From positions 757,001 to 821,000 of the forward strand of contig JADJXY010000002.1 in assembly GCA_016720065.1 (NCBI GenBank): a DNA stretch of 64,000 nt, given 5' to 3'. The position numbers were made by a program, and so were the translations under genes. Below, piece by piece: positions 42,947-50,784 of the stretch. Within the stretch, counting starts at the first letter, position 1, and each line of letters starts with the position of its first letter. This DNA is from Betaproteobacteria bacterium (GTDB lineage Bacteria > Pseudomonadota > Gammaproteobacteria > Burkholderiales > Rhodocyclaceae). The notes under the pieces are model-generated. The model saw nothing but the letters and a program-made list of their open reading frames with translations, searched no databases and was not told where the DNA came from.

Positions 42947-42985
42947 TTCCCGAAGCCGGGAAGCCCGCCTTCCTGATGCTGGGAA
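42947..42985. promoter_or_regulatory. Tandem palindromic sites upstream of the nanowire-like operon
   Basis: TTCCCG-AAGC-CGGGAA (42947-42962) is perfect and TTCCTG-ATGC-TGGGAA (42970-42985) has one symmetrical change per arm. The centres are 23 bp apart, about two helical turns, on the same face. They lie roughly 142 and 119 bases before the predicted start at 43096, the normal range for a sigma-54 enhancer. An AT-rich stretch (43010-43065) separates them from the promoter. A hairpin end for the upstream gene is an alternative for the first site, but no T-run follows. Confidence 0.6.
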
Positions 42986-43068
42986 ATCCTGCTGCATAAG
43001 TAGGGGTATTCCTTGATTGGAACGAAAAAAATTGTGTAAAAACAGATTATTAGCGTGATCTATTGGCC

Positions 43069-43085
43069 TTGGCACGAATGATGCT
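43069..43085 (+). promoter_or_regulatory. Sigma-54 promoter of the main cytochrome operon
   Basis: TTGGCACG-AATG-ATGCT matches the -24/-12 consensus at all but one base, with GG (43071-43072) and GC (43083-43084) ten bases apart. The start would be near 43096; GGGAG then lies 6 bases before the ATG at 43147. Confidence 0.85.
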
Positions 43086-43146
43086 GTCAGGGTGGGCAGG
43101 GCGTCACGCCTGAACATTTTCAACCTTGAGGGATCGGGAGTAATTC

Positions 43147-44025
43147 ATGGAACGACAATCCAGCAATAAGGGGTTCGCCAGCACCCTGGCGAAGCTGCTG
43201 GGGCTGGCCGCCCTGGTGGCCGGTACCCTGGCGGTTCCGGCGGCCCACGCCGGCATTTCGGCGACCAAGCACAACCTGGGCACCACCGGCGCCGCCGGCA
43301 ACAACCACCTGACCGCGGGTACGGGCGAAATCTGCGTGTTCTGCCACACGCCCCACGCCTCCAATACCGCGGTGAGGGCGCCCCTGTGGAACAAGCCGAC
43401 CAACGGGGGTTCCTATACCACCTATACCACGGCGACTTCCTCGACCATCAATGGTTCGGTGGACATGACCGGTATTTCGCTGGCCTGTCTGTCCTGCCAC
43501 GACGGCACCCAGGCCATGGACACCATGATCAATGCCCCCGGATCCGGCGGCTACAACGCCTCCGGCGCCCGCCTCACCGGCGCCACCTGGACGGGCTCCA
43601 GCGTCGGCGCCGCCACCGGCATTCTGGCTGCCGGCGTCACCAACCTGGGAACCGACCTGACCAACGATCACCCGGTCGGCATCCAGTACTGCGGTGGCGG
43701 TATCAGTACGGGCAGCGCCTCGACTTCGGCGGCCAGCACCGGAGCCTGCCGCGACGGCGACTTCTTCGCTGCCGCCAACGGCCTGGTCGCCAATACGCGG
43801 GTCTGGTGGGTGGACTCCGCGGGCGGTACGACCAACACGCGGGAAAAGACCGACATGATCCTCTACGCCCGGGCGCCGACCCTGGCCGGTGATGCCACTT
43901 CCGGCTTCTTCCAGCCCTTCGTCGAGTGCGCGAGCTGCCACGATCCTCACACCAGCACCAACCCGACTTTCCTGCGCGTGAGCAACACCGGTAGCGCGGT
44001 CTGCCTGACCTGCCACAACAAGTAA
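43147..44025 (+). CDS. OmcE-like tetraheme cytochrome
   Basis: The 292-residue protein has a signal peptide cleaved near AHA-GI (35/36). Four motifs lie at C63 (CVFCH), C114 (CLSCH), C261 (CASCH) and C286 (CLTCH). Conserved words are TKHNLG, CVFCHTPHAS, CLSCHDGT, NLGTDLTNDHPVG, VWWVDSAGG and FLRVSNTGSAVCLTCHNK. From memory, this is the pattern of Geobacter OmcE, which polymerises into extracellular filaments; no alignment was run. Two extra cysteines (C182, C201) could form a disulfide. It is first in its operon with a strong ribosome site, a sigma-54 promoter and a terminator directly after it, so it is probably the most abundant product. Confidence 0.88.
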   Translation: MERQSSNKGFASTLAKLLGLAALVAGTLAVPAAHAGISATKHNLGTTGAAGNNHLTAGTGEICVFCHTPHASNTAVRAPLWNKPTNGGSYTTYTTATSSTINGSVDMTGISLACLSCHDGTQAMDTMINAPGSGGYNASGARLTGATWTGSSVGAATGILAAGVTNLGTDLTNDHPVGIQYCGGGISTGSASTSAASTGACRDGDFFAAANGLVANTRVWWVDSAGGTTNTREKTDMILYARAPTLAGDATSGFFQPFVECASCHDPHTSTNPTFLRVSNTGSAVCLTCHNK

Positions 44026-44053
44026 GCCCAGGCCGGTAGCGTGCAACCCAGAG

Positions 44054-44085
44054 CGGGCCGGGCCGAAAGGTCCGGCCCGTTTTTT
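44054..44085 (+). terminator. Terminator/attenuator after the OmcE-like gene
   Basis: An 11-bp stem (CGGGCCGGGCC / GGTCCGGCCCG, one G-T pair) with a GAAA tetraloop is followed by six T. The next gene starts 18 bases later with no promoter seen, so this is probably a leaky attenuator within the operon. Confidence 0.88.
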
Positions 44086-44103
44086 CCATCCAAGGTGAAC
44101 CCC

Positions 44104-45129
44104 ATGTCTAGATCGAAGCTCTCTCCCCGGATTCTCAACGCACTCCTGGCCATGGCCCTGGCCGGCTTGCCCAGCCTGGGGCTGGGCGCCGCAGAACCGA
44201 GCGCTGCCCACGCCGAGGGCCACTCGCGCATTTTCGCGGTGGTCAATGGGCGTGAGGTTCCCTCCCAGGAGTACGAAAATGCCTTCGCCAGCCTGGTGCG
44301 GCAGAAGTTCTACCACGGGCAGGTTCCCGAAAAGGAGATTGCCGCCGCCCGGGAAGAGGTCAGAACCCGGCTGGTGCAACGCATCGTCCTCCTGGAGGAA
44401 GCGGCGCGGAGGGGGATCGTTCCCGACCAGCGCCAGGTGGGCGAGACCCTGGCCGCCTACGACACCCGTTACGCCTCCTCCGCCGCCTGGCGCGAGAGCC
44501 GGGAAAAGCTTTTGCCGGGATTGAAGCAGCAACTCGAGGAGCAAAGCCTCGTCACCCAGCTCGAATCCCTGGTGAAGAAGGTCGATGAGCCTGGCGACGC
44601 CGACGTGAAGGCCTTCTTCGAGGCCCGGCCGGAACTGTTCACCGAGCCGGAAAAGGTTCGCCTGTCGATCATCATGCTCATGGTGGATCCGTCATCCCCG
44701 GCCACCGCCTGGGATGCCACGCGGGAGGAGGCGAAGGCCATCCACAAACGTCTGCTGGGCGGCGCCGATTTTTCCGAAACGGCCCGCATGCACTCTGGCG
44801 CCTACGCCGAGAGCGGCGGCGACATGGGCTACCTGCACCGCGGCATGCTGCCGGAAGCTCTGCAGGACCGGGTCGACCAATACGTCCTGGGCCAGATCAA
44901 CGACCCGGTGGATACCCTCGAAGGCGTCGCCATCCTGCGCGTCGACGACCGCATCACTCCGCAGAAGCGCGAATTCGCCGACGTCGCCCAACGCGCACGG
45001 GAATTGCTACTGCGAGATCGACAGGATCAGGCCTGGAAGGCGCTGGTACAGGGCCTGGTGGCCGCTGCCGACGTCAAGTTCTTCCAGGGACCGGCCATCG
45101 ATCAAAACAAGGAAGGCGCCAAGCCCTGA
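44104..45129 (+). CDS. Parvulin-type peptidyl-prolyl isomerase (SurA/PrsA-like)
   Basis: The 341-residue secreted protein has a signal peptide (ILNALLAMALAGLPSLGLGA), a helical SurA-type N-domain (IFAVVNGREVPSQEYENAF) and a PpiC domain from about 190 (KVRLSIIMLMV... GGADFSETARMHSGAYAESGGDMGYLHRGMLP). Such foldases assist outer-membrane and exported proteins. It sits between the filament-like cytochrome and the beta-barrel gene; PpiC proteins are recurrent neighbours of extracellular cytochromes, so a dedicated folding role is likely. Confidence 0.88.
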   Translation: MSRSKLSPRILNALLAMALAGLPSLGLGAAEPSAAHAEGHSRIFAVVNGREVPSQEYENAFASLVRQKFYHGQVPEKEIAAAREEVRTRLVQRIVLLEEAARRGIVPDQRQVGETLAAYDTRYASSAAWRESREKLLPGLKQQLEEQSLVTQLESLVKKVDEPGDADVKAFFEARPELFTEPEKVRLSIIMLMVDPSSPATAWDATREEAKAIHKRLLGGADFSETARMHSGAYAESGGDMGYLHRGMLPEALQDRVDQYVLGQINDPVDTLEGVAILRVDDRITPQKREFADVAQRARELLLRDRQDQAWKALVQGLVAAADVKFFQGPAIDQNKEGAKP

Positions 45130-45141
45130 TCCGCGCCTTCA

Positions 45142-47310
45142 GTGGCGCAGACGTTGGGAAAACAAGCTCAGATCCTCCCCCGCAGCACACTCCGGCGTTC
45201 CGCCGCTGGAATAACCGGGCTCACCTGGTTCTGCCTTTCGGCAGGAGCCTGGGCGGTCGAGCAGGCCTATACGCCGATGGAAGCGGCGGGCGAATCCGCG
45301 CCGGCGCCTGAACTGCGACTGAGCCAGGTGCTGATTGCCCCTCCGGCAGGGGCGTCCCGGCGTGCACCGGCCGCCGGGACCGATGCCGGTCTTCTCCTGC
45401 GGCCGTCACGGCAGTTTCTTCCCTCCGCTCCCCCGGGGTCGGAGCCCCGACTCGATGAAGCGGGGCTTCCCGTAAATGGAAACGGCTTCCCGAAATCGGG
45501 AAGCGCGGCGGCCAGCGCGGGGCCGGGCCCGGCGAGTTCCGCCCCGGAAGCCGCGAAGGAGGAAGGCGCAGTCCGCTGGACGATTCCTCCCATCCGCTGG
45601 GGCGGATCGAGCGGCTACTCCCTGCAGCGCAGCTCGTCCAGCGGGGGCGCAACATCCGTTTCCCAGGCCATGTTCTCCAACCTCAGCGCGGCCAGCTACA
45701 TCTACGCCCCCTGGGCTGCGACGGTCACCGGACGCATCGGCATGACCACCGGCTGGAGCGACAGTGGCGCTGCCTCCGGCGGTCAGTCTTCCAGCAATCG
45801 CAGCAATACCGTCGTCGGGGGAGGCGACCTCAATGTCTTTCCCGCCAGCCGCTTTCCCTTCCAGGCGTACTTCGACCGTTCGGACAGCCGGGCCAGCGGG
45901 AATCTGGTTTCCAGCGACTACGTCAACGACCGCTACGGCATACGGCAGAGCTATCGTGCCGCCGAGGGCACCACCAGCGCCGGATTCCAGCTCGACCGCA
46001 GCGTGGTTGACTCCGTACGCAGCGGCCGCGACCTGGTGACGGCCCTTTCGGGCAGTTTCGCCACCGACATCGGCATCGTGCGCAACAGCGTGAGCGGGCG
46101 CTACTCCCTGGGAGAGCGTCAGCAGACGGGGGAGAAGGCGCGCCTGATGGGGTTCAACACTTCCCACAGCGCGACGCTGGAGGACAACCTCAACGTTTCT
46201 GGCAATTTCGACTTTGTCGACAACACCTTGCAAGGCGGGGCAACCGGTCTCCAGAGCGATGCGCGCACCCGCTTCATGCAGGGCGGTGCCTTCGCCACCT
46301 GGATGCCGGAATTCGACGAGCGGGAAGACCTGCCCCTGACCCTGAGCGGCAGCGTGCGCTACAGCGTTCTCCAGGCCGAGTTTGGCGGGCAGACGGTGGA
46401 TTCCCGCAGTTTCGGGGCCAACGTCAACGGCCTGTACCGCTTTTCCCCCAACCTCACTGGCGGCGCCAACGCCGGGGTCAATCAGGTGGCCAGCGGTGCC
46501 GGTGCCGCGCTCCTGCTCACCACCCTGGGGGCCAACGTGAATTACGTGGGCGACCCTCTCACTTTCGGGAAATATTCCTACAACTGGAACACCGGGGCCA
46601 GCGCCAACTGGCAGAGCGGGGCGGGGGACATTCCGGCCAACGCCTTTTTCGGCGCCCAGGCCGGACACTCGGTGAGCCGCTTCTTCGCCCTGTCCGACGC
46701 CGACACCGTATCGCTCTCGCTCTCCCAGACGGCCAGCCTGGCCCAGAACCAGGTGACGGGCAATTCCCTGTCCCTGTCCCATAGCGCGGCGGCCAGCTAC
46801 GGCCTGCGTTGGGGAGAGCGCTTCACCGGCAACGCCACGGGCACCCTCTCCGACACCCTCACGACCGGCGACAACGCCCAGCACTTTCGCATGCTGTCCC
46901 TGGGTTTCTACGGACTGGGCCAGCTTTCGCCCCTGTCTTCGGCCAACGTGAATCTTCAGTTCAACTGGACCGACCAGGACAGCATCCTGCAATTCGATGG
47001 CTTCCGCAGCAGCGCCAACGACCAGCACATGAGCCTCCTGGGTTCGGCGTCCTATAGCCACTCGCGCTTCGTCGGCGTGCGGGGTCTGCGCTACACCCTT
47101 CTATTCACGGCCGATACGCGGCTACGGGACGACCGCCTGTTCGGCGACACCAACGGAGTCATCGACCGCACGCGGTGGACCCTCAGCAATCGCCTCGATT
47201 TTCGTTTCGGCATGCTCGACTTCAGAGCCAATCTGGCGATCAACGACGTGGGTGGCAAGAAAAATGCTCTGCTCTTTTTCCAGGCGACCCGGCAGTTCGG
47301 CGCCTACTGA
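45142..47310 (+). CDS. Predicted outer-membrane beta-barrel of the cytochrome locus
   Basis: The 722-residue protein starts at a GTG (45142) with a poor ribosome site; TTG 45154 is an alternative. A signal-like segment (SAAGITGLTWFCLSAGAWAV) precedes a Pro/Ala/Ser-rich, probably disordered region to about 140. From about 160 onward it is amphipathic beta-strands rich in Ser, Asn, Gly and Tyr (for example FPFQAYFDRSDSRASGN, LSGSVRYSVLQAEF), and it ends ATRQFGAY with a C-terminal aromatic residue, typical of Bam-assembled barrels. No CXXCH is present. By length and neighbours it may be the porin of an electron conduit, but it does not show a named family I recognise. Confidence 0.75.
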   Translation: MAQTLGKQAQILPRSTLRRSAAGITGLTWFCLSAGAWAVEQAYTPMEAAGESAPAPELRLSQVLIAPPAGASRRAPAAGTDAGLLLRPSRQFLPSAPPGSEPRLDEAGLPVNGNGFPKSGSAAASAGPGPASSAPEAAKEEGAVRWTIPPIRWGGSSGYSLQRSSSSGGATSVSQAMFSNLSAASYIYAPWAATVTGRIGMTTGWSDSGAASGGQSSSNRSNTVVGGGDLNVFPASRFPFQAYFDRSDSRASGNLVSSDYVNDRYGIRQSYRAAEGTTSAGFQLDRSVVDSVRSGRDLVTALSGSFATDIGIVRNSVSGRYSLGERQQTGEKARLMGFNTSHSATLEDNLNVSGNFDFVDNTLQGGATGLQSDARTRFMQGGAFATWMPEFDEREDLPLTLSGSVRYSVLQAEFGGQTVDSRSFGANVNGLYRFSPNLTGGANAGVNQVASGAGAALLLTTLGANVNYVGDPLTFGKYSYNWNTGASANWQSGAGDIPANAFFGAQAGHSVSRFFALSDADTVSLSLSQTASLAQNQVTGNSLSLSHSAAASYGLRWGERFTGNATGTLSDTLTTGDNAQHFRMLSLGFYGLGQLSPLSSANVNLQFNWTDQDSILQFDGFRSSANDQHMSLLGSASYSHSRFVGVRGLRYTLLFTADTRLRDDRLFGDTNGVIDRTRWTLSNRLDFRFGMLDFRANLAINDVGGKKNALLFFQATRQFGAY
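45487..45502. promoter_or_regulatory. TTCCCG-N4-CGGGAA palindrome inside the barrel gene
   Basis: TTCCCG-AAAT-CGGGAA is a perfect copy of the site found at 40462 and 42947, with flanking bases extending the arms to 8 bp (GCTTCCCG/CGGGAAGC). It lies in codons of the disordered N-terminal region. I find no -24/-12 promoter within 200 bases, so it may be a decoy, an internal site or chance. Confidence 0.35.
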
Positions 47311-47359
47311 CCGCCGGAAGAGGGTCACCGGTCAACCCCAACGATTTCGAGGACAAGCA

Positions 47360-47779
47360 ATGAAAAAAATCCTGCGCTTGCGTGGCGCCGTGGCGCTGAC
47401 ATTGATGCTCGCGCTCTTTGCCGGGCTGTTCGTGGACATCCCCGACGCCCAGGCCGAGTACGGCGACGTGGTCATCAACAACTATTCCGACAAGGCCGGC
47501 ATGCGGCCCGCAGTCTTTCCCCACTGGTTCCATCGCATGCGCTTCCGCTGCAAGGTCTGCCACGCGGATCTCGGCTTCAAGTTCAAGGCCGGGGGCAACG
47601 ACATCAACATGGTGAAGATCATCGACGGCCAGTTTTGCGGCGCCTGCCACAACGGCGATATCGCCTGGTCGGTGGAGAACTGCAATCTCTGCCACTCCGG
47701 AAAGCCTGGAACCCCGACCCAGGTTCACGAAAGCACCATCCAGAAGCTGGCGCAGCCCGCGGCAGCTCCCAAGAAATAA
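47360..47779 (+). CDS. c(7)-type triheme cytochrome, short form
   Basis: The 139-residue secreted protein has a signal peptide (MKKILRLRGAVALTLMLALF...AQA) and a c(7)-type domain with CKVCH, CGACH and CNLCH. The HWFHRMRFRCKVCHADLGF block supplies the extra histidines for bis-His ligation. It is about 65% identical by eye to the protein at 50395 over EYxDVVIN to CHSGKPG. It probably carries electrons across the periplasm. Confidence 0.92.
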   Translation: MKKILRLRGAVALTLMLALFAGLFVDIPDAQAEYGDVVINNYSDKAGMRPAVFPHWFHRMRFRCKVCHADLGFKFKAGGNDINMVKIIDGQFCGACHNGDIAWSVENCNLCHSGKPGTPTQVHESTIQKLAQPAAAPKK

Positions 47780-47788
47780 GGTGTCCCC

Positions 47789-48823
47789 ATGAACAAGCTC
47801 TACGCACTCGCATTGATGACTGCTCTGACCTCCCCCACGGTACACGCCCAGCAGAGCGGCAAGGATGTCTATACCAAGGTCTGCGCCACCTGCCATTCCA
47901 CTGGCCTGGCAGGCGCGCCGCGCTACGGCAACGGTGGCGACTGGGCGCCTCGCGCCCAGGCGGGTACCGCCAAGCTCTACCAGAGCGCCCTGGCGGGAAC
48001 GCCGAAGGGCATGCCGGCCAAGGGCGGCAATACTTCGCTTGCGGACGCCGAGGTGAAAGGCGCGGTGGATTACATGCTGGCCGCGGTGAAGGATGCCCTC
48101 AAGGCCGCCAAGCCCGAGCCGGAGGCCAAGAAGGCCGAAAGCAAGAAGGAAGAGCCGAAGAAGGAAGAGCCGAAGAAGGCCGAGGCAAAGAAGGATGAGC
48201 CCAAGGCGGCAAGCGCGGCGGCGCCGGTGGCGGCTCCCGCGGCCCTGCCGGTGACGGAAGCCGCTGCAGCCGGTGCCGCGGCGGCAGCCAGTGCGCCGGG
48301 GGACGTGAATTCCTTCAATCGCCTGTTGAAGCCTGTCGGTAAACGCAACCTGCCTCCGCCGGAAGACGGCATCCACGACCCGGCCAACGACGGTACCCAT
48401 GCGCTACAGCCGCCGCTCGCGGCCTACGGCGGCCTGCCCAAGAGCAATGCTGGCAATCGCATCAATTGGGTCGAGGCCCTCAACCAGAAGAAGATCAATC
48501 CCCGCTACGACCGTACCGACCCCCGGGCCGAGCCGGTGGTGATGGATCTGAACATCGTGCGGGAAGTGAAGGGCTCCATGCCGGACGTGGTCTATCCCCA
48601 CAAGCAGCACACCGAATGGCTGGACTGCTCCAACTGTCACCCGGCCATTTTCGTGCCGCAGAAGGGTGCCAACGCCATCAGCATGGCCGCCATCCTGCTG
48701 GGCGAGAAATGCGGCGTCTGCCACGGCAAGGTGGCCTTCCCGGTATCCGAGTGCCGCAACTGCCACTCCAAGAAGAAGGATCTTCCGGTCAAGGCCGCAA
48801 CCGCCGAGACCGCCGCCAAGTAA
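47789..48823 (+). CDS. Cytochrome fusion: c5-like domain, charged linker, c(7) triheme domain
   Basis: The 344-residue protein has a signal peptide (MNKLYALALMTALTSPTVHA), a c5-like domain with CATCH at about 32-36 and KGMPAKGGNTSL, a long linker (about 105-170) first of Lys/Glu/Pro repeats (KKEEPKKEEPKKAEAKKDEP) then Ala-rich, and a long-form c(7) domain with CSNCH, CGVCH and CRNCH. The first domain resembles the separate monoheme protein at 40574. The flexible tether may let a His/Met heme reach between partners. Confidence 0.9.
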   Translation: MNKLYALALMTALTSPTVHAQQSGKDVYTKVCATCHSTGLAGAPRYGNGGDWAPRAQAGTAKLYQSALAGTPKGMPAKGGNTSLADAEVKGAVDYMLAAVKDALKAAKPEPEAKKAESKKEEPKKEEPKKAEAKKDEPKAASAAAPVAAPAALPVTEAAAAGAAAAASAPGDVNSFNRLLKPVGKRNLPPPEDGIHDPANDGTHALQPPLAAYGGLPKSNAGNRINWVEALNQKKINPRYDRTDPRAEPVVMDLNIVREVKGSMPDVVYPHKQHTEWLDCSNCHPAIFVPQKGANAISMAAILLGEKCGVCHGKVAFPVSECRNCHSKKKDLPVKAATAETAAK

Positions 48824-48867
48824 GCAACCGGGCCGGGGCAGCCCGGCCCCTATCGGAGACCCTGGCC

Positions 48868-49785
48868 ATGAACGCCAAGCTGTATCGAGCCGCCACCCTG
48901 CTGGCCCTCCTGACCCTGCCGGCCCTGCTTGGGGCGGCGGAGCCGGGAGCGCCGGATAGCGCGGCGACCCGCCTTGCCTCGACCAAGCCGGACAAGGACC
49001 AATTGACCTACCAGCTCGAATCGGTGGCTACCCTGCTGGAATCTTCGTCCGCCGCGCGGCAGATCGAGGCCAGCAAGGCGCCGGAGGCAATGGCCCGACG
49101 CGACAAGGCGAGGGAGTTACACAAGGCCGCGCGGGCCGCCTTGCAGGCCGGCGACCTGTCCCGGGCGGCGGCGCTCCTGTCCGAGGTGCGGGCAAGCTTT
49201 TTCGACGCCGTGCGCATGGCAGCGCCGGAGGAAGTGCTGGCGAAGAAGCTGGAAGCGGACTACCGGGCGCGGCTGGATAGCGTCAATGCCCTGCTGGGCG
49301 CCTACCGGCGCGTGGCCAACGAAAAGGGCAGCTCGGGCAAGATGATTGCCGATACGGTGGCCCAGATCGACCGCCTGGTGGCCGGCGCCGCCGTTTTGGC
49401 CCAGGCCGGCAAGTACAAGGAGGGGAGGGCGGAGCTGGATCGGGCCTACCTGGTGGCCAAGGCCAGCGTCAGTTCCCTGCGCAGCGGCGACACCCTGGTA
49501 CGCACCCTCAATTTCGCCAACAAGGAAGAGGAGTACCACTACGAGATCGACCGCAACGACACCCACCAGATGCTCATCAAGGTGCTGGTGGAGGAAAAGC
49601 GGGCCTCGAATCCGGCACTGGACCAGCAGGTACAGACCTTCACCGCCAAGGCGAAGGAGTTGCGGGGCGCCGCCGAAGCCTCGGCGGCGAAGAAGGATCA
49701 TGCCCAGGCCGTGCGCCTGCTGGAAGAATCGACGGCCGAACTGGTCAAGGCCATCCGCAATGCGGGAATCTACATTCCGGGCTGA
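48868..49785 (+). CDS. Hypothetical helical periplasmic protein
   Basis: The 305-residue protein has a signal peptide (LYRAATLLALLTLPALLGAA) and is otherwise helical, with heptad-like repeats such as KARELHKAARAALQAGDLSR and AAVLAQAGKYKEGRAELDRA that read as TPR-like or coiled-coil hairpins. It has no CXXCH. Its end overlaps the next cytochrome gene by 26 bases. I do not recognise a family. A structural or scaffold role for the cytochromes is possible from position only. Confidence 0.7.
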   Translation: MNAKLYRAATLLALLTLPALLGAAEPGAPDSAATRLASTKPDKDQLTYQLESVATLLESSSAARQIEASKAPEAMARRDKARELHKAARAALQAGDLSRAAALLSEVRASFFDAVRMAAPEEVLAKKLEADYRARLDSVNALLGAYRRVANEKGSSGKMIADTVAQIDRLVAGAAVLAQAGKYKEGRAELDRAYLVAKASVSSLRSGDTLVRTLNFANKEEEYHYEIDRNDTHQMLIKVLVEEKRASNPALDQQVQTFTAKAKELRGAAEASAAKKDHAQAVRLLEESTAELVKAIRNAGIYIPG

Positions 49786-50398
49786 TTTCCGATCCACACT
49801 TGCCGGGGCCCGGACGAGAACCCTCGCCCGGGCCTTGGCGCTCGTCTTGGCGGCGTTTCTCGCCGCCTTTTTCCATGCTGCCGCGGCGGGCGAGTGGCAG
49901 CCCCTGGCCCGGGACGGCGTGCACGATCCCAAGGGGCCGGGCATCAAGCTCCTGCAACAGCCGGCCGACGCGCTGGGGAAACTGGCCCCCGACCACGCGG
50001 GCAATCAGGTCCGCTGGGTTCAGGCCCTGGAAAAAGGCCAGATCGCCCCGCGGGAGAAACTCAATCCGGCCCGGGAAATCCGCAAGCTCGACCAGGACAT
50101 CATTCTCGACCTCAAGGGCGGCATGCCGGCGGTGCGCTTTCCCCATCGCCAGCACACCGAATGGCTCGACTGCAGCAATTGCCACGATGGCCTGTTTCGC
50201 ATGCAGACCGGCGGCACCAAGATTTCCATGTTCCAGATCCTGCAAGGGGAGCAGTGCGGCGTGTGCCATGGGGCCGTCGCCTTTCCCCTGACCGAGTGCA
50301 TGCGTTGCCACAGCATCCCCAAGGAAGCGGGCAAGGCGCCGCAGTTGCCCCCGGGAGCCGATCCCGCCACCCATCAGCCGGGACGCCCGGGGTCATGA
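49760..50398 (+). CDS. c(7)-type triheme cytochrome, long form
   Basis: The 212-residue protein from ATG 49760 has a signal-like segment (LARALALVLAAFLAAFFHAA) and a long-form c(7) domain with CSNCH, CGVCH and CMRCH. DGVHDPKGPG and RFPHRQHTEWLDCSNCH match the C-terminal half of the protein at 47789 and the protein at 32430. The start lies within the previous gene. It overlaps the next gene by four bases (ATGA). Confidence 0.87.
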   Translation: MRESTFRADFRSTLAGARTRTLARALALVLAAFLAAFFHAAAAGEWQPLARDGVHDPKGPGIKLLQQPADALGKLAPDHAGNQVRWVQALEKGQIAPREKLNPAREIRKLDQDIILDLKGGMPAVRFPHRQHTEWLDCSNCHDGLFRMQTGGTKISMFQILQGEQCGVCHGAVAFPLTECMRCHSIPKEAGKAPQLPPGADPATHQPGRPGS

Positions 50399-50784
50399 CC
50401 AGGATTGCCTCCATGGGCGGCGTCCTTGCCCTCGCATTCCTGTGCCTGGCGGGCTATACGCCCCTCGCGGCCGCCGAGTACGCCGATGTGGTCATCAATC
50501 GGCAGTCGGAGCGCAATGGCATGCGGCCGGTGATCTTCCCCCACTGGTTCCACCGCATCCGCTTCCGCTGCAAGGTTTGCCACGCCGAACTGGGATTCAA
50601 GATGAAGGCCGGCGGCAATCCCATTACCATGACCGACATCATCGACGGGCGCTACTGCGGCGCCTGCCACAACAACGACATCGCCTGGGCGCCTGAGCGC
50701 TGTGAGCTGTGCCATTCGGGCAAGCCCGGGCTTCCCACGGGAATCTACGGTGGACACGAAACTTCCGGCCCCGGCCGCTGGTAG
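50395..50784 (+). CDS. c(7)-type triheme cytochrome, short form
   Basis: The 129-residue secreted protein has a signal peptide (MTRIASMGGVLALAFLCLAG...AAA) and CKVCH, CGACH and CELCH. It is a close paralogue of the protein at 47360: FPHWFHRIRFRCKVCHAELG and DIIDGRYCGACHNNDIAW align directly. With 49760 it repeats the long/short pair found at 47360-48823 in swapped order. Confidence 0.92.
   Translation: MTRIASMGGVLALAFLCLAGYTPLAAAEYADVVINRQSERNGMRPVIFPHWFHRIRFRCKVCHAELGFKMKAGGNPITMTDIIDGRYCGACHNNDIAWAPERCELCHSGKPGLPTGIYGGHETSGPGRW

Noticed and set aside
45487..45502. Enhancer site inside the barrel gene as a functional element
   Set aside because: The palindrome is perfect, but no -24/-12 promoter was found within 200 bases; it is listed at low confidence only.
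49894..50394. N-terminal extension of the short c(7) gene at 50395
   Set aside because: The upstream frame is a shadow of the long c(7) gene; ATG 50395 gives a clean signal peptide and the ATGA overlap.
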